From Apostichopus japonicus (Eukaryota > Echinodermata > Holothuroidea > Aspidochirotida > Stichopodidae), in the NCBI RefSeq assembly GCF_037975245.1, contig NC_092576.1:29862611-29926610 (forward strand): a stretch of DNA of 64,000 bases. The letters are read 5' to 3'. Positions 47,208 to 60,262 of this stretch are shown here, piece after piece (the stretch's first letter is position 1; each line of letters opens with the position of its first letter). Below the pieces are notes generated by a model, which made no database searches, was not told where the DNA came from, and worked only from the letters and a program-made list of their open reading frames with translations. The translations under genes were made by a program, and so were the position numbers.

Positions 47208-49560
47208 TCAGCCCAAATCCCTGAGGCGATAGAAAATGCCATTAAACTTAACAAGACTATTACAAAGATCATCAATATGTTGCTTGAATGACAATTTATC
47301 ATCAATCATAAGGCCAAGATATTTGACGCAATCTGTTTTACAAATATTAGTATTATTCAATACAAAATGCTCTGGACACGAATGAGAAACATCTTTGGCA
47401 TGAAAAATAGTACAGTTCGTTTTCCCAAGATGCAAGGTAAGTCTCTTGGCATCAAACCATTTTTGGAGACTGCTTTTAACGTTCATTGTGCTTTAAGCAC
47501 GATATTGGCACAGTTTTTGTCGTGGACAAAAACGTTTGTCATCAGCAAAAAGTCTTAAGGACTCCTCAGGTACAACATTATTAATATCGTTCACATAGAT
47601 TAAGAATAACAGAGGTCCTAAAACAGATCCCTGTGACACACCGATATTAACATTGGAAACACGTAAAATAAGTACTGTTAACACACATGAATTGCTTCCT
47701 GTTAGATAAGTAACTATGCATAACATCGAAAGCTTGACCTCGAATACCGTAACTGTATAACTTGGCAAGGAAAATTGTGTGGTCGACAGAGTCAAAGGCT
47801 TTCTGGAGTTCTTGATAAAGACCCAACACATTCTCATCGTTATCTAGATAAGTACGAATACAATTTGTAGTCTCTAAAGAGCATGACTTGTATCATGACC
47901 CTTTCTGAAGCCGAATTGAAAGTCAAAAAGGTATCATTGTTGTCCAAGAATATTCTCAGAAGTTTCTCGATATATCTTTCTAGCAGTTTATTCATACAAG
48001 GTAGCAAGCTGATCGGCCGGTAATTTTCTGGAAGGGTGTGACCTTCCTTTTAAAAAATCGGGATGACTTTTGCAACTGTCAGTGCATATGGATAAGTACC
48101 TCGCGTGAGCACAAGGTTGAAAATATGACAAAGAACTGGAACAGTAACATGTGAGATGGATTTCCAAATTTTATGAGGAATACCATCGATACCAGGTGAT
48201 TTTCCATCTTTTAGGAAATGGATTTCTGTGTGGATTTCTTCAGAAGTGATGGGCGAAAGAAATATAGTATTTGGAGTACCAGGCTGCATGAACTGCATAG
48301 CATCAGAACCATTAACAATATCATGACCAAGTTTTGTTGCCAATGGTTGAGAAATACTCAATGAAAGGATTAGCAATGCCAGTGTCATCAGTAATGGTTG
48401 CATTGTCGTAAGTGATATTATAAACTATAGAGGTACACTTCCTTTTCTAGTTAAGAAGTTAAGCACAACCCAAGTTTTTTGGGTCTAGTGCTGCCTAGCC
48501 TGAATGATATGTTTGTAGTAGGATGATTTGGAACAACTGATGGACTTGTTAAGAATATGCCTGTACTGTGCCAAATTTGCTTTCTTTTCTGGTGTAGGGG
48601 TCTAAATATATTTACGAAACATATTGTTCTTGTGACTTATTGACTTTTTAATACCAGTTGTGATCCATGGCTTATTTTAGGTTTCTTTCCAGACATTTTG
48701 ACTCGTGGAAAACAGGCATCGCGAGTGGAACTAAGTATAGAAATAAAAGTGTTGTAAGCGTCATTAACATCCGTTAAACCATAAATAGATGAAAAATCTG
48801 TACCATCGATTGATTGAGTGAATGTCGCAAAATTGTGACTTGTAGATCGTAACCATTCGTCTAGTCATTTTCCAGTTGGTATAAATGTCACTGATAATAG
48901 AAAAAATTGGCAAGTGATCACTAATATCAAAATATAAATTACCAGAAGTGATATCCGTTGTGTGACCAGTTGGAAAACGAACAAAAATATGATCGATGAG
49001 GAGTGTGAAGAGATTGCACCTCATAAGATTAAAATAACTATTTTACTACTGCAGCAATAGTATTGATTTTAAGGAGATCAATGTTTATGTCTCCTCCAAA
49101 AATACACATATCTTTGGACTCACCTTTTAGACACCTTTAGTGTCTGTTCAAATAAGCTGAAAAAAGCTGAAATCAAGTGATTGATATTACCTGTAGGATG
49201 CCTGTAACAAACCTGTAACAAACGCATAGTCAGGTAAAATATTACAAAAAGACTGAATGGCAGCGACCTATTTCAGAAAGCATTATAACATCAAAATTAT
49301 GAGAGAGGCAATACACAAAAGCAACAAGTTCAGTAAAGTGTTTGGAAGACTCCGCATTAAGTGGAATACAGAAAAGTCTTTAGTAGTGTTACTTTTGATG
49401 TCGGTGAATAAATCATCATCATAATAGTGACAGGAAAACTTACTGATTTCAGTATCTTCATTAGCGATGTGTTCTACATAAGTTTTAAAAATGTTATCAA
49501 TGCAATGATTAGTAGACTTACCAGAGACATTGAGTAAGTTCTGGAGTTGACTGTTAGTAA
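47208..49560 (-). pseudogene. LINE ORF2 (endonuclease and reverse transcriptase), broken
   Basis: In - strand order: FDVIMLSEIGR (about 49310), CIFGGDINIDLL (about 49110), LIDHIF and DISDHLPIF (48990-48900, endonuclease end), then SEEIHTEIHFLKDGKSPGIDG (48245-48185), ELQKAFDSVDH (about 47810), NIGVSQGSVLGPLLFLIYVN (47650-47590) and SLRLFADDKRF (about 47550), with a C-terminal part ending at RLRDLG. The AFDSVDH and FADD boxes carry the polymerase aspartates. Stops and several frameshifts disable it. It is a different element from the endonuclease fragment at 45.6-46.7 kb. Confidence 0.78.
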
Positions 49561-49616
49561 GGCTGGTGAATGGAGCGAAACAGGGGTCATCGTTGACGGG
49601 ACTGGTTTTACTTTCG

Positions 49617-50033
49617 TTAGGATTGAATAGTACGGCTTGTTTCGTGGCCTCCTCTGAGCTTCAAAACATCGTCATCGGTTTTCTTAGCATAAAAATTAGC
49701 TCTGTACCACCGGAAGTAGATACCTTCAGGCCAGATGTCAGGGTCCATGAAAACTGCAGGGTCGTCGCATTCAGCCTTCATTTCAAACGAGCTGTAATAT
49801 TCCGAATACTTGCTATTAAGGCGTTGAACAGAGACTGAAAGTGATAGCTTCTCTTTTAGGTTTCTTTTCGGCTCTTCAGGTGCTACATCTGGGCTGAAAC
49901 GGGTTGAAAATACATTAGCCAGTCGTTTACGTTTGACGGAGGTGAAGTCTGTAGCACTCGCTTTACCCACCCTTTTGCTCTCTTCTTGGTTTTTGCTTGT
50001 AGTGTATTCCTTTAACGTCACGGTGACTGTCAT
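49617..50033 (-). pseudogene. probable LINE ORF1 (C-terminal part)
   Basis: A 138-residue - strand frame directly upstream of the LINE ORF2 begins MTVTVTLKEYTTSKNQEE and contains a basic stretch (VKRKRL) and a PDIWPEGIYFRWYRANFY segment. The WPEG..x.R pattern near the end is typical of ORF1 proteins in several LINE groups. The position fits ORF1 of the adjacent element, and the frame is intact in this piece. Confidence 0.5.
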
Positions 50034-50898
50034 TGTTATCTCAGATTAATCGCCGCTTACCTCCTTGGCGAACAATCGTAGACCATGCAGGATCGAGGTG
50101 TGTAGTACTGTTTTCAGTGAAAGCGTCGGTTGCTAAGGGGATGAATTCGGTGTCCCCAGGCTCTTCACTGCTGGCCGTGTATTCTGCGTTGAACTAGCCA
50201 GCTCGGATACCCTAGACCGGGAATTACTGGTGGGTCTTTCATCGGAGTTGGTCGGCTGAGGCGGATCGTCGAGATAATTAAACTTCTTTTGAATAGATGT
50301 ATTCAACTCAAATGAGGTAAATCTCTTGCTGAATAGTGGAGGGAATTTTGAAATGGTTGTGATGGCAAGAAAATAACGCGGTATGCAATTTCTGCAGATT
50401 ATATGAAGACATAGGGGTTTCTCAAAAAGAGTCTGCTATTTTGTTGCTGTGGGTCATATATTATATATATATTTTCCGTGTGCGCCCAATATATGTATAT
50501 ATATCAATGGACATTGAAAAGGATTTATTACGTAACACATTACGAGGGTTGAACAAGCCAATCACGCAAGGTTCTCGTTAAAGCATGTGCGAATAATTAT
50601 GCAGCCGAATCTGAACGATTTGAAGTATGGTCAAACAAAGTTACCAAATGTTATGTAACAGACAACAATACGGAAACACGCAAAATACGGTGTCTATATG
50701 ACCTCCTTCCTGCTCATTTTTATGCTGCCTGATTGCCTTCTTAGCAAAAGCAGAAGTGAGAGCTTCTGCTTTGCTTAGTCTTTTTCTATGTTTACGCATA
50801 GTTCCTCCCCTCCCCCAGGTGCAACCGCTAAGGCATTGGGGATAATCTTGGAGCTTTGGACAGCCCCAGAGTTGAAATGGAGAACGGCTAAATTTGAG
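50034..50898. other. no recognised gene
   Basis: Probably the 5' part or flank of the LINE in its left portion. A TA-rich run lies at 50450-50510. No gene supported. Confidence 0.3.
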
Positions 50899-51850
50899 TC
50901 AACCTGTACAACGTAGGGACCTCTCCATACATGCTTGCTTCCAGATTAGACTGTTGAAACTTTCATTTTCGTTCTGTGTATAACCTGGAAGACAACGCTC
51001 CAGCAAGGAGCCATCACTTAGCCGCGTGAATGTAGGAAGTAGGAGGTCAAGAAACACTCCATTGACCCTTTTTCTTTTTGAACATACACCATGATTCCTC
51101 ACCATCAGGACAGAATTGGTGTCTGAGCTGATCATTAGTAGTCTTGACAAAGTGGTACAATATAGCTAATATGAATGGTACAATATAGCTAATATTGCCC
51201 GTTTCCTTTTAGTAATACCTGCAGCTTTGTCAACATCACTTTCATTGCTTGTAGATTAACATTTTTACGGATTTCATCTCGATAGAATTCACTTAGTCTA
51301 CTTATAGCCCCACCTGTAAGCCTCCCCCTTTGTCCATCCCACGAACTTCCCACCTGATAATTTACCTTTATTCCCTTTTCGCACATTATCCAAACTTTTA
51401 TACATTCCTCTACCCACATGACCAATACAGTCCAACTTTTGAAGTACGTAATCATTACCATAGATCCCCTTTACACACTCAAATGACTTACTGTCACCGT
51501 CACTCACCATCCACCTGTACCTCTATTTATATTTTTCAATGGATCTATCCCATACAATTTCTGCTGCTGCTTTCCCCATCCCTGGAATGGACCCATCATA
51601 GTTCTTCTGACATTCTCTAGAATCCTTATCCCTCCTCTCCCATTCTGCTCCGTTGTGGCCCTCTCTGATGCATTATACAGTTGCTTCACATGTGCAGTAT
51701 AATTACTATCACTGACGGGAGGTGGCATGTTTAACATTGTGCAAATGTCAGCTTCCCTTCCCAAACCTACTTCAGTTGCCGCATATGTCATTAGGTGATT
51801 GATGTCTGCCACAGCTGATGTTGAGGTTGTCGATTATGTCCGGAGTTATG
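50899..51850 (-). pseudogene. Mutator-like transposase remnant (PF20700-like)
   Basis: The - strand carries DICTMLNMPPPVSDSNYTAH near 51740; then MVSDGDSKSFECV and YVLQKLDCIGHVGRGMYKSL near 51510-51410; GRLTGGAISRLSEFYRDEIR near 51310-51250; and finally TFTRLSDGSLLERCLPGYTQ with NENESFNSLIW near 51030-50930. This order is that of the Mutator-like transposase family seen in many animal genomes. The SDGDSKS segment holds a conserved Asp. Frame changes near 51300 and 51190, and loss of the ends, show it is inactive. Confidence 0.68.
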
Positions 51851-52549
51851 TCCCAACACCGCATTCACTACAGCAAAGTAAATATAAGTTAGAAAGCCCT
51901 TCTCTTCTGCATGGGTCTTCTTTCAGGCAAATCCTGGCTGTAAAATAAAATAGGAATATGTTTTGAATGATGCTCAATCATTTCAATACTGAAATAATAA
52001 GACCAAATGATACTTCTAATGGTAATTATACTTCTACACCGCGCATGAGAATTTTATCCCCGACCATCCTCGCACCATCCACTTTATTAGCTGAATCCAC
52101 TATGTCAAATAAGGCCTATAAAGTTATTCTTGTCATGAAAAGGTACTGGTGGTATTTTTTTTCATTGCTAATTTACCACTTAGTAAGTTGGGCTAGGCTA
52201 ACATTTTTTTTATGCTTAAGTAATAACCTAGGGCCTAGCCTAGTTCATGAAACATTCGTGTTAGGTCTAAGTTAGGCTTCCAAATTGAAACGTTACTGTA
52301 CAAGAAAAAAAAGCTGAATATATCCATTCAGGATATTCATACTCACCACCATTGCATAGATGAGCTTCCCGTAAGCCTCTAGCTAGACTTTCTCCATCGA
52401 CCAGTCGGTATCCTTCAACGTTTTTTGCCCTGGACGATAAACTTGCTTTGAGTTATTTTTCTGGAACTGGTATCTGTACATTATGTACTGTAGAAAATTT
52501 TCTCCCAGATGTTCTTAGAATACTTGCATTATTTTCTGCCCTTTTCTAA
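51851..52549. other. no recognised feature
   Basis: AT-rich spacer without supported gene. Confidence 0.3.
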
Positions 52550-52623
52550 CCAAATGTTTGGGAGTACCCGCAAAATGTACTCCCAAAAAGGGGTACTCCC
52601 AAATGTTTGGGAGTACCCCTTTT
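52550..52623. repeat. nested palindromes with GGGAGTACCC words
   Basis: 52586-52623 is a perfect 38-bp palindrome with 18-base arms and a TG centre. Just left of it, GGGAGTACC and GTACTCCC form a smaller hairpin, and ACCAAATGTTTGGGAGTACCC of the left part nearly repeats in the right. This is the structure of a very short fold-back element or a hairpin with alternative pairing. Confidence 0.85.
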
Positions 52624-55600
52624 CCTTTTTTAGCCCTTCTAGGCATGCTGGGTGTGTGCAAATATCAATAAGTTGAAAGATAGGTGGTTTTTGAAGATTC
52701 GTTTCTGTTGTTACTCTCTGAAATTATGTAGGCAATACTTGGTTTGTTGAGAAAGGATGATACAGTCAAAGAACTCAGTAGTAAGGGTGGCGCTAAACCA
52801 ATCTATATTTGAAAAGGGAATGAGTGCCTTAAAATCATTGAAAATCCTACCAAAAGTGGATGAAAATGACAGAAATAGATCACCAAAAAAACCATATTTC
52901 AACAAAATGCACTTCCGGTTTACTTTCGGGTTGCCTATTATTTTTTATTACCAGGTATATGGCTAATTAATGTCATTTTGGTAATCTTTTGTCTGGGTTT
53001 TGAAAGAAGACACTTCAAACTGTCTGAAAATACCAGTTATTGCACCAGAACATGACAAACGTTTACTTCATTTACCTATTTTGGTGACTGTATTCCAGCC
53101 AATTGTATATTCCGTACCAGGTGACCGAAAAACACCTGTCATGCATGCCAAATCTGGATCGGGAAAGTATATAACTGACTTCATTGATGGATCCCCTTTT
53201 GACGATAGGTCATCAGGAGCAGCAGGATAGTTGGGGCGCAGTTCTTCAAACTTAAAGGTTTGTCAATGTTCGTATGTGTTTCTGATGATTGTTTACTTGA
53301 TCCGTGCACACTTTACAGCAGGATCTTCTCCACATGTTTCTTGAATTAATGCTGTTATTTTCACTAGTAGACACCTTATGGTCAGCACTCCCAGCACTTT
53401 GTTTCCTCTTCAGCAGAATTTGGAAGTTTTCGTTTTTTACTACAGAGGGAGGACAAAGTTGTTTGAAATGCCATCTGGATATGAGGTGAAGGCAATTTCT
53501 GTCTAAGCTTCATCAAAAAAAGATGTCGTCCAGCGTCAAGTTCCTTTTCCTTTTTTTTAAATTACTTATTAGGCTGTTAGTGGTCAAGTGACAAATTCTC
53601 AAATTCATGTTAGCACAGGATTCGCAGCACATCTATCAAATCCTGATGATACCAGTGCACAGTATTCACGACAGAATCCAGTCTGTTTCCGTTGCTAGCT
53701 TCATACTTTTCAATGCATGAGGTGAAAAAATTATGCTACCTTCAATATATTGCATAAGTAATAGTAGCCTACTGCGAAAGCAGTCAGGCAGTGGTGACTG
53801 GCTGAAAACCCTTGGCGTGTGAAGAATGCGTACTTAGCGATACCCACTTAATCTTAACCAGACCCCTAATTCTGTAACAGCCGTAAAGACGATTCGGTGG
53901 AGGGGCGTTCGCTCCGTTTATGCAGAACACTAGTGCGGGTAGCAGTTCCGCGAATTCAACAAGAAAAATGGAAAGCTCAATGCAATTGGAACAAAAGAAA
54001 TTATAATTACAAATATCAAACTATGCACAGTTCATATGGGCCCAGAATAAGAATTAAATAAAATAACTTACAGTTGTATGGTCCCAACCCAATTGTTAAT
54101 GTAATTACAGTATGCTTAATTTTAATGTTGACTCTGGTTGGCTGGCCCGCTGGTGTCATCAAGGGGTTAACATCTGATCTTCCGCGACATCGGTATATAT
54201 GGAGTCCTCCAATCGTCAACATGTAATGTAAATGGAAATAGTGTTCCAGCATTGCGTGTCACAGAGTATCCTTTATAAAAAAAATTGTGTCCCAGACAGC
54301 CAGATAAAATAACGAAGGTAACAAAAATAGTGTCCCAGACATCCAGATGAAATAAATAAGGATTACAGAATTTCCACTCACAAGATTTACAATAATAGAC
54401 CGTGGGCCGAAGTCCAAAATCGTTTAAGTTCGTTGCAACACAGAGAGGACTACCAAAAAATGCCATTATAATTATGAAAATAATATGAAATCACCATTAT
54501 CGATTGTTCCCAGTTGTCTAACGTGCACATTTTTGCAGTTGTTATTAATAACCGTTACCATTTTAATCAAATTTGGAGAGAGTTTATAAGGCGAAAATAC
54601 AGCGTATGATGTCACGAGTAACCAATCACAATCGCGTCTACAGGCTTGCGCAATACTTTTTAACATCTGGCAACATTTGAACATGGCGACAACTAGTGAT
54701 AAGGCGGCCTGCCGAACGAAAATGAAATTATAATGCATTATCCATGTTTCAAAGACAGCCTCAGAGAAAATGACTGCATTTACCAATGTCTCCAAAGCTT
54801 AAGTAATCAGATGTGCTAAGGAATGGAAGGCTTTAGGTGGAGAATTAGGGGATATTGCCAATAGTATTTTGTCTGACAATGCATAACTCAACTTGACGTT
54901 GGACACAACAACGTGCGGGTATCATCGGCAATGTTATATGAAGTTTACCGACGTATGCAAAATCTCCAGGGCTATATCTAAACTTACACAATCAGTTGGT
55001 GAGTAGTATTAAAGTATTCTTGAAATATTACATTGAAAATGAATGCTCTAATCGACTGGAAACTGTGTCATTCGAGTTCGTACAGTTACAGTAACCACAG
55101 TCCTTCTCAACTAATGCGAGTTTAACCAACTGAACAGTTTCAACCCGTCTCTTAAATACAGGCCTTGAAGTAAATCATAATCACAAAGTAAATATATGAT
55201 CGTCATCCTAGGCTCAATTCAACAAAACTGTTGTTGAAATCTCTTTCTTTATTTTCTGTCTTGCAGAGGATTTACCAGCTTAAACTGATACTGCACAGAT
55301 TTTGGAGACTTCACACACAATGATCAATCAGGTAAGATTTCCGTCTGTTGCCTTCAAATAGAGTGCAAATATGTATGTGTTGGAATATAGGCCTATACAA
55401 ATACTTATGATACTGTAATGATGCAAAACATAGCTCTTTTAACATACATAACTGCTTGTAGTCCCGTTCCGTGTGTGAACATGTCATTGAAAAAAACGAC
55501 AACATGGTTCGGTAAGTAAACAGACATGCATACTGCCTTGCTTATTTAATGTATTTCAATGGAAATTCAGGTCCATGTACTGTTTAAAAGTAAATAAGGG

Positions 55601-58600
55601 AGGGAGGAAATAATTGAATTGTAAAGTAAAAAATTAATGTAGAATAATCAATTTTGCAAAGCTCATGGTATGCAGCATAAGTTAATAAGCATATTTTATT
55701 TGAGCTTTATCAGTCACTGTTTTTTATTAATGTGGACATTTATTGCAATGTTGCATATCTCTTTTTAAACTATCTATCAGCTATGCAACATTGAAGTGAT
55801 TGAAAGCAACTTTAAGTTACTTGAGGTGAAGTAAAGAAGCTCATTTGTGTATCACAAATACATATTAAATAAATCTTCATCTGCTCTGTCAACAGAATCA
55901 ATGGATCAAGGACCTGCCCCAAAGCTGCTGAGATCAGTCCACACACTACACAGTGGCCACATTCTGTCTCCAGTAGTTATATTATTCAAGACCTTCAAAT
56001 TAGCAATTCTGCATGAGAGATGACATGATGGAAAGTTGCCATGTCTAAATTCCTGCAAATTTTCACGAAAATGTACAATGTACTTCATAGGTACATTCAC
56101 AATTGATTCACAGTTCATTCACAATTTCTATACGTAAAATCTATTCATTGTTATTTAAACATGTTCGTATTCATAATTTGTGAGCTTGGCAGCAATCCTG
56201 TGCTGTCCTGCATGGCAAATATTCCCAGATGTGGAATTCTTCACATTACAGTACCGCACAATGGTTACTTTAAATTGTTTTGTGTACGAGGCCGAGATGT
56301 CTCTCACTCGGCATTTTTTGAGAGAGGGTGCACAGCCTTGTACAGATAGGAATTTATCTTTGCCACACCTATCAGAGTGCTTAACTGAGCCGACATTTGT
56401 AAAGAGTCCAAAGAGGTTCGTTATTTTATGTTATGGTTTAGATGCAAATTTACCCCGGACCTAAAGGCTTCTTCCTGTCCAATTGTAATATGTAAATCCA
56501 TCAATTACAGAGATAGTAAATATTCTTTTCGTAAGAACTTAGCGACAGTTTTGATGGGACTATATCAATCAATGGACTAGCCTTACTACCATAGATGATA
56601 TATTCACTTTTTAGTGTATATGTATTCGATAGAATGTGCATATTGTAGTTGTTTGTATAATTATTATTTTTATTTGTAGTTTTCACGAAGGTAAACAAAG
56701 AAAACCAGATGAATAAGTAAAGAGCAACCTTCCGTGGAAGACTCGGTCCTAATTTTTGACGGCTACAGTTACAGGTCCTGTTCTATGAAAATGTATACAT
56801 ACTGTAGCTATTAGATATAGTAAATGTTTTCAATTGTTACTTCAGTTTAACAATATTTGTAAAAAGGAATTTATGCACTGGTGATGGTGTGTGCCTGTGA
56901 TGTCTTGGATTGTACACATAATAGTTTAAGTACATTTTCAAACTTGCATGTAGGCACACCAACTACATCTCTTTTGGTCAAAAGTGGTGTGAGCTTTGAA
57001 AATCTTGTTTTCCAAGGAATCTCCGACTCAGTTGACTCTCTGAATGGTTATATAAATGTAATTATCATCGTACCACATAATGTCCTCACTCAGTGCATGT
57101 TGAATGTCTTGTTCAAAAAGTGTAACAATAACTAGAATACTGTCACTGTTCATATATGCCGTTGACCAAATATGCTAAATGCTTATTTTTAGTTACACTT
57201 CTTATTCATAATGTTTTGGCCCTTTATAAAGTAACTGTAAAAAAAGAAATGCTTCCAAAAAAATTATGAAAAAATATCTTTTGCAATAATAATATAATAC
57301 AGAACTGAAATTAACACACCTTTCTCGCCTTCTTTACATAACACTTTATGGTTTACATTGGAGCTTCACTCCCATATGCTTTCCTCATTTATAAACTAGA
57401 TTTATACATATACCCTCCTTACACCACCTCATCCTTCCCCATACCTTCCCAATCCCTTAACTTTGCCTCAATATTTTCAATTCAAGAGGGGCTTCAATCT
57501 GTGAAATTTTCGAGAGGGGTAGGATTTTAAGCACCATTTAATATATCCATGTCCAGCTACCAAACAGGTATGGGAATTGCAGTGCATAGAATTGGGCTAG
57601 GCAGAATGATGTTTGGCACATGATCAAAATAAGACAGATTTTCCATGTAATTACAATGAAAAGCATCGCGAAGTAATTTTAATTATAATTTTTCGCATAG
57701 CAGTATGCAATGCTCCGATATACTGAAATGGACAGCGCCCTCTATTTCTGTTTTTAGTGCTTTGTGACCTTTTAGTAGACCCCCCTCCCCACACTAAACA
57801 AATTATCATTCCACATATGTTCAAAATAGCCGGCGGGACCTCAACATGAAGGTAGATTCTCCTTCTGATCAATTTTATGGTATTTATGGTCTATTCTATT
57901 TTGTGCAGGATATGTATGGGGAAATTGCCGCCATTTTGGCCTAAAAAACATTAATGTGCAACATTGACACTTGGGAACAACTGATTTTGGAAAAAAATAC
58001 ATATTGCTAATAAAATGTTATGGGTTTCATGTAGACCCCGTGACTTTGCAACGAAAATTAATTTTTAGATCACTTTTCCTACTTCGGCCCACGGCCTATA
58101 AAACAAACTATCCAAATGATTAATATGTCTCCTTTCTCTCTACCTCAAATTCTATCTCTTTGCAACTGCTTTGCTTTGGTACATATCAATGACTGCCTAC
58201 TCCTGACCAAACTCATTTGTTCCTAAAAACTCATACCACCCAGACCCAAGTTCCTTTGGTGGCTTAAATCCAGGAAGAACAAGATAGTTGCCTGGCAACC
58301 AAGGAGAGGTAGCAGTGGAGTCCACTCTTTTGCTGCCACAAGACAACATACAATTACACACACTACAAAAGCATAGCCCCCCTGTATAGTGAGCTCTGTA
58401 AAATTTCTTCACTACTTGTGTACCAAAAAAAAAACATTACTTGTAAGTGCAGAGAAGTCTTTTCGTCAATTTTACCATAAAGGTTGGCAAGACAGAACCA
58501 AAACTTGGAACTATTCAACACTCCATACATATTACTGTAGTCCTTGAAAGTACCATCCTGTATACTTACTACATCTTTGATATTGGATTTTGCACTGTAT

Positions 58601-60204
58601 CTTTTTTGGTGCTTTCATATATTTCCATTATTCTCTTCACCTCTTCCAAAGTAAACATGGCCCTTTCGCGTTTCTGTAGAGTAATAAAAGATAGCCGTCA
58701 ATGCCTTAAGAGAATAACCTACTGATATAAACTGAAATGTCTCTTAGGAAGAGGGACTGTCCTGTCAAGGTATTACTAAATGCAGCTCTATTACTTTATT
58801 CCTACTGTAATGCCGCTATGTGCGTCTCCATTGGAATGAAATAAATGTGTAGCAGTAGAGCATTCTCAAAATATAGAACATGGCAGTACTTAAGAAGGCT
58901 TTAAATCTTTTCAAGATAAGTTATGTACATTTATGCATCTGGCGAAAGGTTATCGAGGATTGTGCACCGAATTACAAGTAAGAAGACTTTTTTCTAATAC
59001 ACCATAATACATCTGCTTTGTGGTGTACCTGTAAATGCAAGACTACCTTTGCTAGGCAGCCTCTCAAACACCTCCACTGTTTCTCAAAGATTGATTATGC
59101 TATACTTACACCTTAGTCTGTGGACGTTGAAGGTAATGTGCTGAACTGTGAATACAAAAATATTATTACCTCAATAACTCCTAATGATTGTATATGAATG
59201 AAAAATATATGCTTATCTTCAAAAAACATTTTTTTAAAATTAACTGACAGTCAAAAAGAAAGATCCATAGTACCACCCTAATGTTTTGTTGATTTATTAA
59301 CAGCTAATAGTATTATGATTCTGCACTACTCCTTAGAGACAAAGATGTAGGGTTGGGTGAGGAGGGTAATGTTATGTTATTTATCCAGAACTCATGCAGA
59401 TATATGGTATCGTAGGGTTATCTTGTAACCCTCACAAGGCCCACATTGTAACTCTTCACTTGCAATTAACGAATCACATTTCAATTTGTTTTACAGTTTA
59501 TTTCATTGATTGAGAAGAGGAATGTTATCTCTCATATTTTAGAAAGACTCTCAAACACTTCCCCTTCCCCACCAACACCCCCACCTTCACTGTTTCTTAA
59601 ATATTGTATTGGAACTTAAATTTGTTTATGTCGTTGTTACATTTGTTCATGGTGGGATGGACTGTGATTAGAAATTTAAAACCATATATTAGTTGAAAGA
59701 CACCAATATAACTGTCCATTTGAAGGAAAATCCCACCAAGTAATTTACAGTTGATACTTGAAGGAATTCCATTTTCCTTCATAACCTCTGTTAAGGTCTA
59801 ATCCTATCTAACAGTTGCTTGAAAAAAAAAATCCATTTTAATGTTAACTTACCATTAATTAATGTTCAATATGACATGAAATATATCGTACGGGACATGT
59901 TGGAGGGGATATACCTGTCCTTACCAGAACTACAGTTAAATTCAACCATGACCATATTATACTGTATGTTGGTCATAAAATGTATAATCCTTGAAGTTCA
60001 ATGAACTCTTAAACTCTTATGTAACATGTACAGTAGTTCATTCAATTTACTGCTGGAAGTTGAAAATGGAGAAATTGAATTCGTTTGAATTCACTTCTTC
60101 ATCCAAAATTTGTAAATAAGTCATCCAAAGGTAAAGATTGGAAATAACTATATTCAGTAAGAAAAATCTTTCAAATTTACAATCATGGTGTTGTGATTTT
60201 CTTC
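52624..60204. other. long stretch without a supported gene
   Basis: About 7.5 kb. A + strand stretch at 52770-52890 (SALKSLKILPKVDENDRNR) faintly resembles the C-terminus of Mutator-like transposases. At 54610-54720 a CCAAT-containing region precedes ATGGCGACAACTAGTGATAA, an ATG context typical of a first exon, but that frame is only 16 codons. A 71-residue - strand frame at 58197-58412 (PGFKPPKELGSGWYEFLG) looks exon-like without a known family. Nothing else stands out. Confidence 0.25.
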
Positions 60205-60262
60205 CTGCTTTGTGCTTTTTACGTGCAAAGAAAACGGACACGGACCAAAGGTCAACAAAACT
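60205..60262 (-). repeat. dispersed repeat family A, terminal piece
   Basis: GTGCTTTTTACGTGCAAAG and ACGGACACGGACCAAAGGTC match the end of family A at 14225-14294 (inverted) and 17428-17490. Only this terminal part is present. It interrupts the small frames on both strands here. Confidence 0.65.

Noticed and set aside
54700-54730. First exon starting ATGGCGACAACTAGTGATAA
   Set aside because: The frame closes after 16 codons, and no GT donor or following exon could be supported.
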